Shown in pieces: positions 46,961 to 60,500 of a stretch of DNA of 64,000 nt. Each line of letters opens with the position of its first letter. Position 1 is the first letter of the stretch. The position numbers and the translations under genes were made by a program. The notes under the pieces are model-generated. The model was not told the DNA's origin, searched no databases, and saw nothing but the letters and a program-made list of their open reading frames with translations. Origin of the DNA: Nautilus pompilius (Eukaryota; Mollusca; Cephalopoda; Nautilida; Nautilidae); contig JACATO010002142.1 of NCBI GenBank assembly GCA_018389105.1, forward strand, positions 62,001-126,000, given 5' to 3'.

Positions 46961-47699
46961 TTACCTGTACCAACACTAGCTCTCTTCTGTGAAGATGTAA
47001 ACAGCTGCTGTACATTCAGACATCTGAATATTACTAATGATTTCAGTAACTGAAACCAAGACCAATACAACTGACTAGTTAAGTTTCACTGTTGCATATT
47101 TTGACCACCTTAATATCATTTCAAGTATTGAAAGTGACCAATGAAAACTGTTTACCATGTTTTTGGTAGCATTAAACAGTGGCACTGAACTCTGTGTTTG
47201 TTGTTTATCTTTTCTTGATTGATTTAAATAAAGAGTTATTTTTTAAGCAGTTTTTGATACACTCTGTATATCCTGTCATAAATATTTATGCATCTTAGCT
47301 ACTAAACAGACTTTGCTACAAATCAGTGTTTTAGCTAAATTTTAATAAGCATATTCTTGCAAATTCTACCAACTTTGCGGTTCTTTCAAGATTGAACATT
47401 TTTAGAAAGTCAGTTCCATCTTTGCTTTAAATAATGCATTTTAATATCTGCACAATTTTTGGTCAATACATTTATTTATTTAGTGCATCTAACCTAAGCT
47501 GTATGCTAATGTAAAAAATATATACATGAAAGGTGGTGATTGCATTTATGTTGTGTATCTCTGTAGAGAGTCTACTGCCAATACTCAGAAGCTTAAAATG
47601 CTTCTGTTCATTTTTGTGCCAACTCAGATGATTATAAATGACCCACTAAATCCAGGAAAAGTTGTTTTATTTGTCTAGAAATTTTATGAATATGAACAA

Positions 47700-47705
47700 A
47701 ATAAA
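47700..47705 (+). terminator. Candidate NRBP polyadenylation signal
   Basis: AATAAA with GT-rich sequence about 45 bases downstream. Alternatives exist at 45681 and 47227. Confidence 0.3.
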
Positions 47706-47740
47706 CACCCTTTTGTTATAAAATTGCTTGAAATTTATGA

Positions 47741-48949
47741 CTTGTGAGTTGGCTGTATTCCACAAAACAAGCAGATGTCGATACAAGACTGAATCACTAC
47801 AAATCTTTACATTTGATGGGAGATAAGGGCCTCTAAAAGGCCTTTAACAGTAGAGACATGCAGTCTTGGAAATGCCTTTTTTTTTTTTTAAGTGATGCAA
47901 TGGTTAGTATGAAGAAATCTTTTTATGTTGTGAGAAGCTGTTTGCTAATATTGGTTAATTGCAATGCCTTGTAATTTATTTTGGGCTCCAACTTTAAATT
48001 TCCAATTGACAATATAATACTACAAAAATTAAGCAGTGAAGGTTTGAAATAAAAATTCTCTGCATAAGTGATTTTCTCTTATCACCTGTAACAGTTTATC
48101 TTAATTTTTTTTTGCTTGACATTTTGTAGATGTACCAAAATAAAAAATGTATTGGAACCTTTGCTTTCATGTGCTTTGAGCAAGTTTGGTTCAGTGAATT
48201 TTTACTGTAATTTAACTAAACCATTAAGAGCACAAGCATGCTCTTAAGTAGTTTATTTAGGTGAAATCAATGATGAGACTTAAAAAATTGTTCTGAGAAA
48301 ATAGCTTTTTTACACTTTTTTTTTGTAATCAAATAATTTTTATAATGTTTTGTCCTCATTTTGTTTTTATTAAGAAAAGAAAAGCATTTCTTTGTTATTA
48401 AGAGGTCTAGGGGAGGGAGCATTCTGTTTTTTTAAGCTGGAAAAAAGTTAGCTCAGAAGCAATTTTTTTTTTAAAATTTCATGATAAAATTAAAGCTATA
48501 ATGAAACAAACTATCCTTTTCTGTAGCTTCTCTCTCGTTTTGGAATACATTTAGTATATGTTCAAACTTTTACATTGGCTTGGGTAAGTAAAAGATTATA
48601 CCTAAATAAGAGCATTGACTGACAACACAAGCATAATTATAAAAAAAAAACAATGCTCCCTGGTGCTGTTTGATGTGGAAATTCAAAAATTTTTTTTTTT
48701 TAAAGTATGGAGAACAGTCTATAGAATACATTAGTTTTATGCACATTTAATACACTGGTTTCTAACAGTTAACCATTTTGAATTTTTGTGTTTGTTGCTT
48801 ATGTTTTATTCACTAAATGTTAATAAAAACTTTCCATGTACTACAACTTTTATCAGAGAAACGTGTAAATTACAAATAATTTTTAGGGATAAGGAATCCT
48901 GATGAAGAATTGAAATGAGTAAATTAGAGGTAGTCAATAGAGAATGTGG
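47741..48949. other. Intergenic AT-rich DNA
   Basis: Poly-T and poly-A runs, with further AATAAA-like words near 48139 and 48823. No gene or element recognised. Confidence 0.45.
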
Positions 48950-49610
48950 TTATCCCCCCAATGGCAGTACATAACTGTCATAGCATCCTGCTTATAACTC
49001 TGAGAGCAGTAATTAAAGTACATTGTCTTAAGAAGCTTGTAGGAAGGCAACATTTTCTAGAGCATCTCATTCCATTAGACTGTTTAACTCAGGAAAATGT
49101 ACTGGTCACATTATATGTGCCTTATGAGGACAAGCAATATTGTCCATTGAAATTAAGTTATCTCCAATTGCACCTGCACATGGTCTGACAGAGATCCAGA
49201 ATCTCATTATAGTCAGGGTATGAACCACGTAAAGGTTTGTTCATCCACCCAAAGAATTTTATGCCTAAACCACTGTAGTGATCCCTTTCCATGTTTTTTG
49301 GGCTAGCTGGTGGTTTCACATGAGTCACATTGAAGGTCATATCTTTATTTATCAGCCAAGAGAATATGTCTCTAGTCATGTGATGTTCAAGCAACATATT
49401 TACAGCACCAGCTCAAATGCTGCTGTTTACAATAGTGTATAATACAATGGGTCCTCTCGCAGTAGAGTTGCCCTCTTTCATGCAGCCTCCTGTATATTAT
49501 GTTTGACGCTGACACTAATCTCTTTGTGACTGCAGAGAAATCAGAAGCAAGTTGGGTTGATAAAATTTTGCTTTGCTGAGTCAAAAATTATGTATAGCGA
49601 TCATCTGGGG
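48950..49610 (-). pseudogene. Worn Tc1-like transposase
   Basis: On the minus strand the order of a Tc1 transposase is readable. ILSTQLASDFSAVTKRLVSA then NIIYRRLHERGQLYCERTHC forms the DNA-binding part. Next come HHMTRDIFSWLINKDMTFNV and FFGWMNKPLRGSYPD (family: GGISLDGRTDLYV). An RPCAGAIGDNL-like stretch follows, then MDNIACPHKAHI around the second catalytic aspartate (family: MDDNARPHRARI). The frame breaks repeatedly. No inverted ends were found, so the whole element is probably truncated. It sits between the two host genes. Confidence 0.75.
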
Positions 49611-51099
49611 TTGTGATTTCTGGTAGACCTTGAACTGGTCTTAAGATTATCTCCACAAACTTGAAATTGTCTCCATATTTGTGAAACTATATACTTATGG
49701 CTACCCATTTGTAATGTTACCCTTCAAAACAAATATCCTTAGTTAAAATTGATATGAACAAAAGTCAGTTTTTTTTTTAAAATTGTACATACAACATAAA
49801 ATTTTAACCATTTTGGAAATATTTTTTGGTTTTCAAAAGTTAAGCAGCAAATATTGTAGTTGGAGTTTTAAATAATTTTATGGCTCTACCATTATAATAA
49901 ACTTGCATCTTTGTAGTCATTAGTTCCATCCAAAGTCAGTCGGCTTTCATTTATATTGATTACCAGCAAAAACATGCAAACTAAGGCTTTTTAATTATAG
50001 GTACCCTTCTGTCTTCAGAATCAATCATAGGAATGGAAAAATATATAGTTTTTTTTTTAAATTTAGATGATTATCATGAGCCAACAACATCCATTCAACA
50101 GTGACAAATTTCAGAGTTATTTAGGTGTCTTGTCGTTGTGCAGTTATTCAGATCTGACTTACAAATTGGCTGAAAGCATGCAAATGCATTTTTTTAAAAA
50201 ATAACTAAATGAATGTAATAAATTACTGGAAAATGTTAATGCTAGGAGTATAAGTTTATTTAAAGATGCTGATATGGGTTAGTTAATATCATTCTAATAG
50301 TAAAATTTGTATTTATTTTACGATGCATATTTTCGTGAACACTTATTAAAAGTAAACCAGTCTTGATTTTAGAGTGACAAAAGTTATTTGCTAATTCTTT
50401 GTGTAAATTTAACAACAACAACTAGTAAAATCAATGACAAGCCAAAGCTTTAAATACCAGACAGTTTGCCAATCCAACCTGATGAAAAATGTACATGATA
50501 ATATATAAATATTACAAATAGGGGGGAGAGATTGCAGCAAAAAATCCAATTACTCTCTACACGAATTTATTAATCTAAGTTTCTATACACAATCAGGAAA
50601 GTAGTAAGTTGAAGAAAATAATCTAAAAAGGAGGTTTCTTTTTTTCCTTTTCCCGAGCTTAGATGAAATCAAGAAAACAAAATGACTCCGTTGTTGTAAA
50701 AGCAATTTCGAGAATACAAAACCCGAAGATCCCCAATTTAAGGATGTCATTATTAAGAAGTAACATTGATGGAGGTTGTTAAGGTTAAGCTATACTAAGG
50801 ATTTCAACAAGGGAGAGCAGCACCGAAAAAGTGTTGGGAGCTCTCGCGTTTTAGAAATAGTAGTAGTGGTGATGCCTTAACTACAGAAGGAGGTTGGAAG
50901 GAAGGAGGCAGGTAGAAATGGAGAGAGAAGAGGAAGGTATTTTAACAGGATTTTAAATGTACCTATTTTTATAGGGTTTGTTTTCTTTTTTAAAAAATGT
51001 ATTTCTCATTGTTAGAGTTGATTACATCTCTTAGTGAATTACACTTTATACCTATCTACAGGTCCTCAATTTAGAGCCGTAATTACACAACATCAGTCG
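49611..51099. other. Intergenic DNA upstream of PIG-S gene
   Basis: AT-rich to moderate GC. I saw no transposase motif or exon. CpG sites and GC rise from about 50640 toward the PIG-S start. Confidence 0.45.
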
Positions 51100-51533
51100 G
51101 CTGAAAATTATATTACTTCTCCCTCTCTCTCTCTCTCTCTCCGGACGAATGTTAATTGATTCTTGCTTTCAGGTAACCACTGTTCGCCTTTAACACTTAG
51201 CTCACCTGGTACTCCTAGGTAGGTTGGGGTGGGGTGGTTTATAATTTTGGTAGGTGAGATAGGCTCGACTTTTTTTTGTTTTGTTAGAGGTGGGGGGAGA
51301 CCAGCGGATTTAAAATGTTGCGAAATTATTTATGCTTGTATTGAAAGTAGGAAAACTTGCGAGTGGAGCTTCTAGCAGAACTCCGGGGAGCGGTTCGGAT
51401 AGCAGCCAGCCGGGAGAAATTGAAAGCCCGGGCGTGCTGACAGCCGGAAAGGGGTTATCTCCCCTGGTCTTGTACTGAACCCTCACCTTGTTTTTGGTCA
51501 CATCGTGTAATTTCGACCCGAGAAAGGCTGTTG
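51100..51533 (+). promoter_or_regulatory. PIGS: CpG-rich promoter/5' UTR region of PIG-S gene
   Basis: This is the most CpG-rich stretch of host DNA in the window, with many CG dinucleotides from about 51350 to 51620 and a (CT)n tract at 51123-51141. It immediately precedes the predicted start codon at 51534. No TATA box is evident, as is common for housekeeping genes. The transcription start is not fixed. Confidence 0.45.
51123..51141. repeat. (CT)n tract
   Basis: About nine CT units in the presumed PIG-S promoter region. GA/CT repeats can bind GAGA-type factors in arthropods, but nothing here proves that use. Confidence 0.8.
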
Positions 51534-51573
51534 ATGACAGTTATCCTCGCGGAAGAGCTTGTCCGCGTTGATG
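51534..51573 (+). CDS. PIGS: PIG-S predicted exon 1 (MTVILAEELVRVD)
   Basis: An ATG at 51534 opens 13 codons plus one base, then donor GTAAAG. The leftover G joins AG of exon 2 to give a glutamate, so the phase is right. It lies in the CpG-rich region, as expected for a first exon. Homology is too weak to prove it. A second ATG at 51571 overlaps the donor and would not splice in phase. Confidence 0.6.
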
Positions 51574-54500
51574 GTAAAGCAGACAGTCGAGGAAGTTTCA
51601 CGGATGCACTGCGCAGTTTCGTTTCTCGTGGAAAGTTGCATTTCTCAATTAGGTATCTGTATACAACAGGCATGCTGCTTCAGCTTCAATGACCAGTGTC
51701 CTATGTTGTTGAACTGTTTTTTTCCTGATTTATTTGGAGGAAGAGACTTATTGGCAACATTAGTTGAGGTTTGACCAACCATCCACCATCAGTAAGAAAG
51801 TGGTACTTGAAATCTGTACCTGTTGAGCATATTGATTTTGGGAATTTGAAGAAAGTTCCAATCAGATTGGTACAGTAGATGAGAGCAGATGGGCTTTGCC
51901 AACACTATTTGAAGATGGTTTTCCAGAAAATCTATAATTAATAACATCTGGACTTCGTCTGATATTTGTACTTGGCAGTGAATAAGTCCACCAAGTCTGT
52001 TGCTACCCTGAAGCTGTTGTCACTGACAGATTATCAAAGTTACTTGTGCCACTACCAGAAACTTCAAGTATATCCTTTACTGTGTATGACTTACCTCCAT
52101 CTTTGGTAATTTTTTTTAAAAGAGTGATAAGTCAAGTGTTATACAATGCAAATTCCACACTGATTTACTACTTTGAGCTTTCAGACCAAGCCTTGTGATA
52201 TGTGGTCTGGTGTGAGGAAAAAAATCAGAGACTAGTAATATGGCATAGGTTCTCTCTTCATTGTATTTCATTACAATGCCCATCAAAATCTACTCAGAAA
52301 ATCCAAATAGTGATGCCTTTGTCACTCAACTGATAATTTGTGAATAAACTGTAGATAAGGAAAATGTTCCAATACAAGAGTGCAGCTTTGTTGTGCAAGA
52401 TCTCTGATGTGATAGTGTATAGTTTACTCATCAGAAGGCAGTAATACTACTGTGTATTTGAAGCTGGGCATTTTATTTCTATGGCACATCATAAGCACCA
52501 ACCTTCCAAAAAAAAAACAAAATACTACATGATTGTATCAGCATTTCTAATGGTTAACATGGTTGGAATAGAGCGGGCTAGGAATGGATACTGCTAGCTA
52601 CTATTTTTCAGGTTTCTCTAAGTGACATGTTTGTCTCTGGTAAATTTTAATGAGAATGAATATATATGTTTTAAATTTATCTGCAGTTTGTAGAAACAAC
52701 AGTATTCCAACAACCAACCTGGTCACTCTCATACAAAATTGATTTTGGACTACATCTTAAACACACTGAACATATTTTGGTGAAACAACTGCTGATTACT
52801 TAAATTAGTTACTACATTTTATTAAGCAAACAAGAAAAGAAAGTTCTTTTCTGTGTACTGTTGCTATCAAATGTTTTGAAATGACATGAGTTTGTATGAC
52901 TTTAATATTTATTTATTATAACAAATTGCGTATCAAAGTAATTGGTTATTCTTGTGAAAAGGATATTATTTACAAAGTAATTTTTGGGATTCTCTCTCTC
53001 TGTGATATTTGATGTAACACTGAAAGTTTAAATGCAAAACCTATGAAACTCACTGCTTATGAATAAACACCAAAATTTTAAATTCTGTTTGTGTGCTTTA
53101 TATTTCCAAATATTGGTTTTTATTTTTTCTGCTTTAATGTTTACATTTAAAACTAACTCTTGTCCACCCCACTGATTTACTGATGATCAGTGCATTTTGA
53201 TATACAATAAATAGAATAATGGTAAGATATAAATGGTCTCATTAATCTAAGCATATTTTTGAATTCTGTAATACTAGACAGAAAACAGTATTGCATAATA
53301 GAGAGACTGAAAACTTGGCCCTTCCATTTACTTCCAAGATCCATCCATCAAATTTTTTGCATGATTCTCAAACTAACTTTGAAATTTGAGGGGAACTTAC
53401 ATTTGGACTTTGTGAATTTGTTTAAATGCAGAGCCTTTAACTAAAACCGGGGTTCTGGTGGATATTGCAGGCGGAGCTAAACAAATTTTTAAAAAAATAA
53501 AAAATAAGGTGCACTTTTCACATGTGAATTTTTTTCAGTTCTTCAAAGCTGCCATTCTGTTAATTGTTTCTCTTGTTTTTGTTTATATTTAATGTTTTCA
53601 GAGAAGGCTGTCCAGGCTTATGCTGCACTGGGAATTGGTTTTGTTTGTGTTTTGGTTGGTCTCCCATTGTGGTGGAAAACAACAGAGGTGTATCGGGTTC
53701 CACTACCCTACAATGAAATAGCCTACTTGTCTGACCTTCAGGTACTTGCACTGGCCACATGGTTCAGCCAGCCAAACCACTTTTGTATCAGGTTTATATA
53801 TTTACTTTAACTGTGTTTACTTGAACATCTGCCTCGCCTCCCTGACATAGCCTAAGGTTGTTTGTTTTTTTCTGATTATAGATGCTTTTAACTAAAAGTT
53901 GAAGGCGCAGCACCTGTTAAAATTACAGAAAAATTTTACAAGGAAATCCCGGCAAACCAACTATTTCCATCTTTCTTGAGTGATAATTGAATTAATGCAG
54001 TGTTCAGCTAACAATGAACCACTAATTATTTGAAGGGGAAATAATAATTTAGAACTGAAAGTTTGGTAGAACATGCATTACATGTTTTTAAAAAACAACA
54101 CTATTCTCAACCAAATACACTACTGCTCAAAAGCTTGTGCTCACCACTAATTTTTACTTTTTATGTGATATTGTACATCAAACTAGGACTGAAATGATTT
54201 TATCAACATAAAATTCATGTTAATAGTTAATTAGATGTACTTTATGGCTAAATATCCATTTGTGCTTGGTATTGTATCAAAATAGATGTAAATTTATGGA
54301 TTATAGAATCATTTGGAAAAAAACAGTTTTTGACTAAATATTTTATCTGGAAATTTCTATATTTATGGTTAGAGTTTATGATTGTTTTAACCACGAAATG
54401 CTAAATATTTTATTTAAAAATAAGTGGAAATACTAGTAAGAATGTGAAATTAATTGCTTTTCAGTTGAACAGTGAAAAGCTATTATTTCATGGAGGAATG

Positions 54501-57500
54501 AAGGAATATATTTGTGAGAAATTGCAAGAAAACTGAAGAGGTGATTGAAAGGAGTTTCTTGTATTATACTGCGCCACAGACTGACTGGTAACAGCATTGA
54601 CTATAGAATAATTGGAAGACCAAAAAATGCTTCTAAAAGTGAGGACCAGTATATTCTGGTCACAAGCCTCCGTGCTAGATGTTTGTTCAACTTCTAGATA
54701 ACTGCTGCGACGAACGTAACATGAAAAAATCCCATCTCTGCATCTACTGTCAAAAAGAGGCTGAAAACAGCTGGATTAATCAGAAGAAAATATTGCTTAG
54801 GCTAAACATCACAAAAATTGAATAAATACTGAATAGAAACAGGTGCTCTGAACTGATGAATCCAAATATGAAATATTTTGATTGAATTGTACAGTTTATG
54901 TCAGTCACAAATTTCCTACTGTTAAACATGGAGGAAACAATGCTCGGTGACACAGTTGGTACTCTTTGTATAAAAGAGAATACTCTAAAGGAATTGGTTA
55001 ATCGACAATTTATCTTCCAGCAAGACAATAATCCAAATCGCACTTCTAAGCTCTGTTAGAACTATTTATGCAAAAAAACAATAGGACAGGGGTCCTCATC
55101 ATCAAGGAATAGCCTCTGCCATCACCAGATTTAAATTGTGTGAGAGGAAAATAAAGGAAGAGCTAAAGCTAAACAATCTTTGTCAGCCCCAGGATCGTGG
55201 CAGATTACAGGAGACTTGGGCTGCAGTAGTGAAAAATTCTCATAAAACTAATTGAGACCTACAATTTATCAGGCAGTATTTGCAGCAAAATGGAGGGTAT
55301 TTTGATGAATTAAAAGTATAGTCTAAATAAAATTTGATTGTTAAACTTGTTAAATACCTTATTAAAAGTACGTTTTAATTGTTTCAACTATATTTATGCT
55401 ATTTAATATATTACATATTCACTGAAATTTTAGATTACTGTGGATAACCCATGACTTTTGATTGGTGGAAGTTTTAAGTATTCTAAATATTTTATTTTTT
55501 TAACTTTAAAATTTAATTGTCTACATTTCTAAAATGTAGACATTTATTGCTGCAGTGTCTTGATTTTTAAAAAAAATATTTAAAATATTTTTCGTACCCT
55601 ACCTACATTTGTTTCAGTAAATTGTTAGTTATCTCCCTTGGTGCATTCAATTTGTAGATTCATTTTCTTCAGATATAAAAATTAAAGAGATAGCATCAAA
55701 TTAAATTTTACGGAAATTGAAGTTGTTTTAACTATTTCATAGTATTGCCCCTTTTATTATGATGAGACTATGGATACACATGTTCTGTTTCAGGTCAGAT
55801 TTGTTTATTTCTCATGCTTTTTTTTTTTTTTAAATATATATTAGAATTTATTTTTAAAATCTTTCAACTTTTAAACTTGGTGGGAACTGGTATCTGGTCA
55901 AATAGAACTGAAACAAAATAGGAGAGTTGAGACAAAAGTGAAGTCAAGCCAAAGTTAAGTTACAATGGCTTCTATTTAATTTTTTTACTTATTCTTGTAC
56001 AATGCATTTGCTGATGACTGGTATGTTGTGGTCTGATTAGTTGGTGTTGTGGTTAACTTGATCTGGCTTCTGGATTTCTCTCTTTGGTTTGGGCATAATA
56101 ATAATAATAATAATAATGGGTTTAGTTCTCTTCAGAAGGAAAAAAAAATTGATACAAAAATATTTGAAGGATTTCATAATTTTTCTTTTGCAGTTGAAGT
56201 ATACTTTAGAAGTGGAAGTAATTAGTTTTGATTCTATGTTCTCTGATGCTGACCAAAGTGCCATGTCCGCCATGCTGCGCAGTTTATGGAGTAAGTTTTT
56301 AAGCCAGCAGGACAGAGTTGCTAGCATTTTCTACTTTACAGCTGCTTTAGTGGAACCAGTTTTTTGTATTTAGATTCTTTTTCCACAGCAGTCTGTGAAC
56401 TGTTGTGTATTCAGTTTGCGCTGAAACCATGTGATTTAGAACTCTAGTCGTTTGAATTTGAGTTCTGTAGATGTAAGAACAATTGACGAAGTGTAGACCT
56501 TATAACAGTGCACAGTGGGGGAAAAAAAGGTACATTAAACATTTCTAAATAGGATTAAGCTGTAATCAAGCTGGATCTTCAAAACATCATCAACAACCTT
56601 ACAACCCCCCACCCAACTCTCTATTATATCCTCAGTTAAACTAAGGAAGCAACAAATGAAAGAAAATGCTTTTTGTTTTGTTGACTGACATGGATTTAAT
56701 CTGGCTGACAAAATAACATTAAAAAATTTCTAAGGTTGTAAATAAAACTGAAATATTTATTGCGTGTGTTTGTGTGTAGAAATATTGAGGGAGTTTACCT
56801 CTGAGGACAAATAATCTGAAATGTCTGTCTGCAGTTTTTCAGTCAGAACACGTTGGAAAAATTAAATTTGTTTTCTTTAAAGTTGTAGGTACAGTAACTG
56901 GTTTAAAAATAGATGATGAAGATGTTGAGTCACTGGTGCTTGTTGAAACTACATTGGTTTATAAATTTATTTTTTAAAAATTTTATTGTTTGCTAATATT
57001 TCAGCATCCAAGTGCTCATTATATAAAACAGTTATGAAAGAATTCTTATGTTTCTAAGTGTGACTTTACTAATGTACAAGTGGACTTTACCTAACCAGGC
57101 ATGCTGATGGTAAAATGTTTGCCATTCTGTTATTTTTCTTAAGGAATTTTCTTTACTAACTGTTATAGATCATGATGCTGACTTGTATTTAATTTAATAA
57201 ACAGCATGAAACCTGTTTAAATAGCTGACCTGTTATCTGTGTATAGGTGAACGGCAAAAGGATAGCACTATTCAATCGGAATACAGCTTTATAGTGAGGC
57301 AAGCTGGGTCAAATGAGACAAGAACTTTCCAGTCAGCCAAGGACATCCAAGGTATGATTCTGGAAGTACGGTTGTCAAAGTTTGACAATTAGCTAAGGAG
57401 CTAAATTTTAATGTTAATTTATCTACATCCTTTAATAACTGACAGATTCAAGAGAAAGTGATTCATGAAGTTCCAGACTTCCAATGAATTTAAAATAGTC

Positions 57501-60500
57501 TATCTTAATGAGAAATTGTCGTCATAGATGCAGTACTGAAATTTATTCAAAGCTAAGTTTTTCAGCATGCAGTTGTGGTTAGTGCCTTTCATAGGTAGCT
57601 GTAAAAGTAGATTATCATCTTTTTTAATGTAGTTATCACTACATGTTTAAACACTATGTATGGTGGCATTATATATATATATATATAAGTACTACTTTAT
57701 ATGTACCTGTAATGACTGTCAAACCAAATGGTCTTATCCCTAGTTTTGTATGTGTGTTCTAGATCTAGACATCAAGCTAGGTGCATTGTCTCATGAATTT
57801 AACAGAAAGTACCAAGTGATGCTGCTGCCTGGAGAGAACCACATTAGACTCCAGGCTCCTTATCTTGGCAAATACAGGGCTCTCTTCTTTACTTCACAGA
57901 AAGGTAAAAGAAAAAAAAAATTGTCTCTAATCTTTTATATTAGTTTACAAGCTTAAATGATGGCATCAAATATGTGGTGGTCTTCTGGAATGAGTTAATA
58001 TAGCAAGAAAGAAAACCTGACTAAGCTCAATATTAGATAAAATATTCCTCTGCTAATATAATTGTGAAATAAATTACAGACATTAGTGACCAGTTACTCT
58101 GGGAGCTTTGTTCTGTCAATGGCTTCTTGTCTACTTTCTCTCAAAGATATAATACAGTTAATTATTCTGTAATTAGAATATGAAATATAAATAATGCAAT
58201 ATTATTACAAATATATATATATAAATTTATATATTGTGTTTTTCTAAAGATCCAGAATTGAAGCACAATACCTGATAGGGAATCCTTTTTTTTTAGGTAA
58301 ACTTTTTCATGATTTTAAAAGAATTTATTCTGTCTCAGTGATTTTCTGGATGAGTATGTAATTAGTCAAATATGATTATAGTTCGTGATGTAAAGATTTG
58401 AGAAACTATTACATGGGAGCTGACTTGTTTAGCTACAAAATTTGAAGGTTTTACATATTTATTGATTTATTGATTTATTCAAGATATTCACCAACTTTGT
58501 AACAAGATAGCCACAACAGTTAGGGAGGTACTGGTGAGAGAGACATTTTTGCTGAGAACATTTGAGGTTACAATGGGCTCCAAGCAGTTAAAGGTACAAC
58601 TTCCATTTTCTCCAATCATCAGATGATTTTATTTCAGTATTTATTTGTTGTTTTAAAATAAAATGTGACCTTGTCAAATTTAACTTGTGATTTTTACGTA
58701 CTGTTGTCTTGTTTTGGGTGTAGTGTGTGCTTCAAATATTTCTGTCCATGTTCTATCTTATTAAATGCTTTCCACTATTTGTATTTACCAGCCAGACAAG
58801 GAAAGTATGCGATTTATGAGATTCAACCCTGGCTATGACATCATCTTCAACCTGTTCAATCCACAGCCAGACATCATCAATGTTCAGTGGGACATAAAAG
58901 TTGCCATCAAAGGTGTGATATATTATGCTGACTTCATGGTTTTCAGGAGAGTAGATTCCTGTACTGATTCTTTTAAATGGAATGAAATGATAAATCCATG
59001 GAAATAATCTTTATCTGCAATCCATATCCCTATGAACAGTGGTTAAATTTCATTCAAAATTATTATATTAGGTTGTTACAAACGTACTGTCAGTCTTTGT
59101 TATGTTAATTTTGGGTTCATTTTTTGCACACTTGTGCAGGTGTCTGTAGATAAGTTATATATCGTTTTGTAGCATGTGCTTTGGCATACATTATGCAAGG
59201 CCTACCTTAAAAATAATGGATATTTGTTTCAGGATATGAGTGAAGCATGGATAGAAAGGTTTTTCGTGCTATTTTGCTTCATGAGTTCAAACCAGTCCAC
59301 AAAGCAAGTGAGGCAACTCATAACATTAAGCAAGCATGGGGCGAAGACACAGAAAATGAGCGCACAGTTCAACAATGGTTTGCAAAGTTTCGATCAGGAG
59401 ATGTGAGCCTCGAAGATAAGGAACGTAACGTAGCGGACGTCCTTCCAGTTGTGATGACGAATGTCTGAAAGCCTCAGTTGAAGCCGATCCAAGAAAATCA
59501 GTGTAACAAATTGCTGGAGAGCTTGATGTGAGCACTGCAACTGTTTCCTGGCATCTTGATGCAATCAGCAAGGTGAAAAGGTTTGACAAGTGGGTGCCTC
59601 ATAAGTCGAACGAACAACAACAAAATCGTTGATTGAAGATCTGCTCTTCATTTGTCATAAGAAACAAAAATGAGCCATTTCTTGGCTGAATCATTACAAG
59701 TGATGAAAAATGGATCCTTTATGATAATCGCAAACAGTCAGCACAGTAGCTCAACAGAGACAAGGCGCCTAACCACATTCTGAAACCCAACCTCCATCTC
59801 ACTGTCTGGTGGACTGCAACTGTTATCATCCACTATAACTTCTTCAATCTGGCAAAACCATCACAGCTGCTGTTCATCAGAAACTCTCCAAACGACAGCC
59901 GGAACTGGTGAATTGAAGAGGCCCAATCCTGCTCCATGACATGCTCATCCTCTTGTTGCAAAAGTGACTTTTCAGAACCTGAACATGTTCGGGTACGAAG
60001 TTCTCCCTCACCCAGCCTATTCACCAGACCTTTCTCCCACAGACCACCACCTTTTCAAACAACTCGACAGCTTCCTCCATTTGAAATCATTCTCCAGCCA
60101 AGCAGCATTTGAAACAGTTTTCCAACAGTTTATCCACTCCAAAAATCCAGATTTTTTTTCAAATTGGTATAAATGCACTTGTAACTTGTTGGCATAAGTG
60201 TATGACTGTAATGGAACTTACTTTGATTAATGAACTTCATGTTCAGCAACGTTATGAAGTCTCATTGTTGTAGCAAAAAAACAGACAACTTTTGTAACGA
60301 CCTAATAGTTTTGAATATTAGTAAGCTTCTCTACCCTCCTATTACACCCCTTAGATAATTATTCTGTCTTAGCAAATACATTGTGAAAAAAGTTAGATTT
60401 AGTGCGGGTAGGTGGGTTTTCATCTGAAAATATTTCTCTCTATGTCCTCACTGTTTACCTGGGGTTGCCAAGCGGAAGACTTGTGTGATCTGTTTACAAG

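Larger units (their letters stand above)
44753..47740 (+). other. NRBP1: Probable NRBP 3' UTR and downstream sequence
   Basis: No coding exon follows the stop codon. Candidate AATAAA signals include 45681-45686, 47227-47232 and 47700-47705. The last is followed by a GT-rich stretch (TTGTGAGTTGGCTGT), which would suit the final cleavage site and give a UTR of about 3 kb. A (CA)n tract lies at 46934-46960. A 152-codon minus-strand frame at 46612-47070 overlaps that repeat and looks like chance. Confidence 0.35.
53742..56193 (+). other. PIG-S intron 2 with a Tc1-like element
   Basis: It holds the Tc1 at 54118-55467. The flanks are AT-rich, with a poly-T run near 55819-55831 and (ATA)n near 56095-56117. 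No exon is missing here: exon 3 continues the alignment directly. Confidence 0.8.

Noticed and set aside
46612-47070. 152-codon open frame on the minus strand downstream of NRBP
   Set aside because: It runs through a (CA)n repeat (VCVCMCV in translation), has no recognisable motif, and lies in the probable NRBP 3' UTR on the opposite strand. It is best seen as chance.
53742-56193. Suspected missing PIG-S exon in intron 2
   Set aside because: The first impression came from a wrong alignment. Exons 2 and 3 join as LQLKYTLEVEV, aligned directly to human LQLRLMVPVTV, and phases agree, so nothing is missing.
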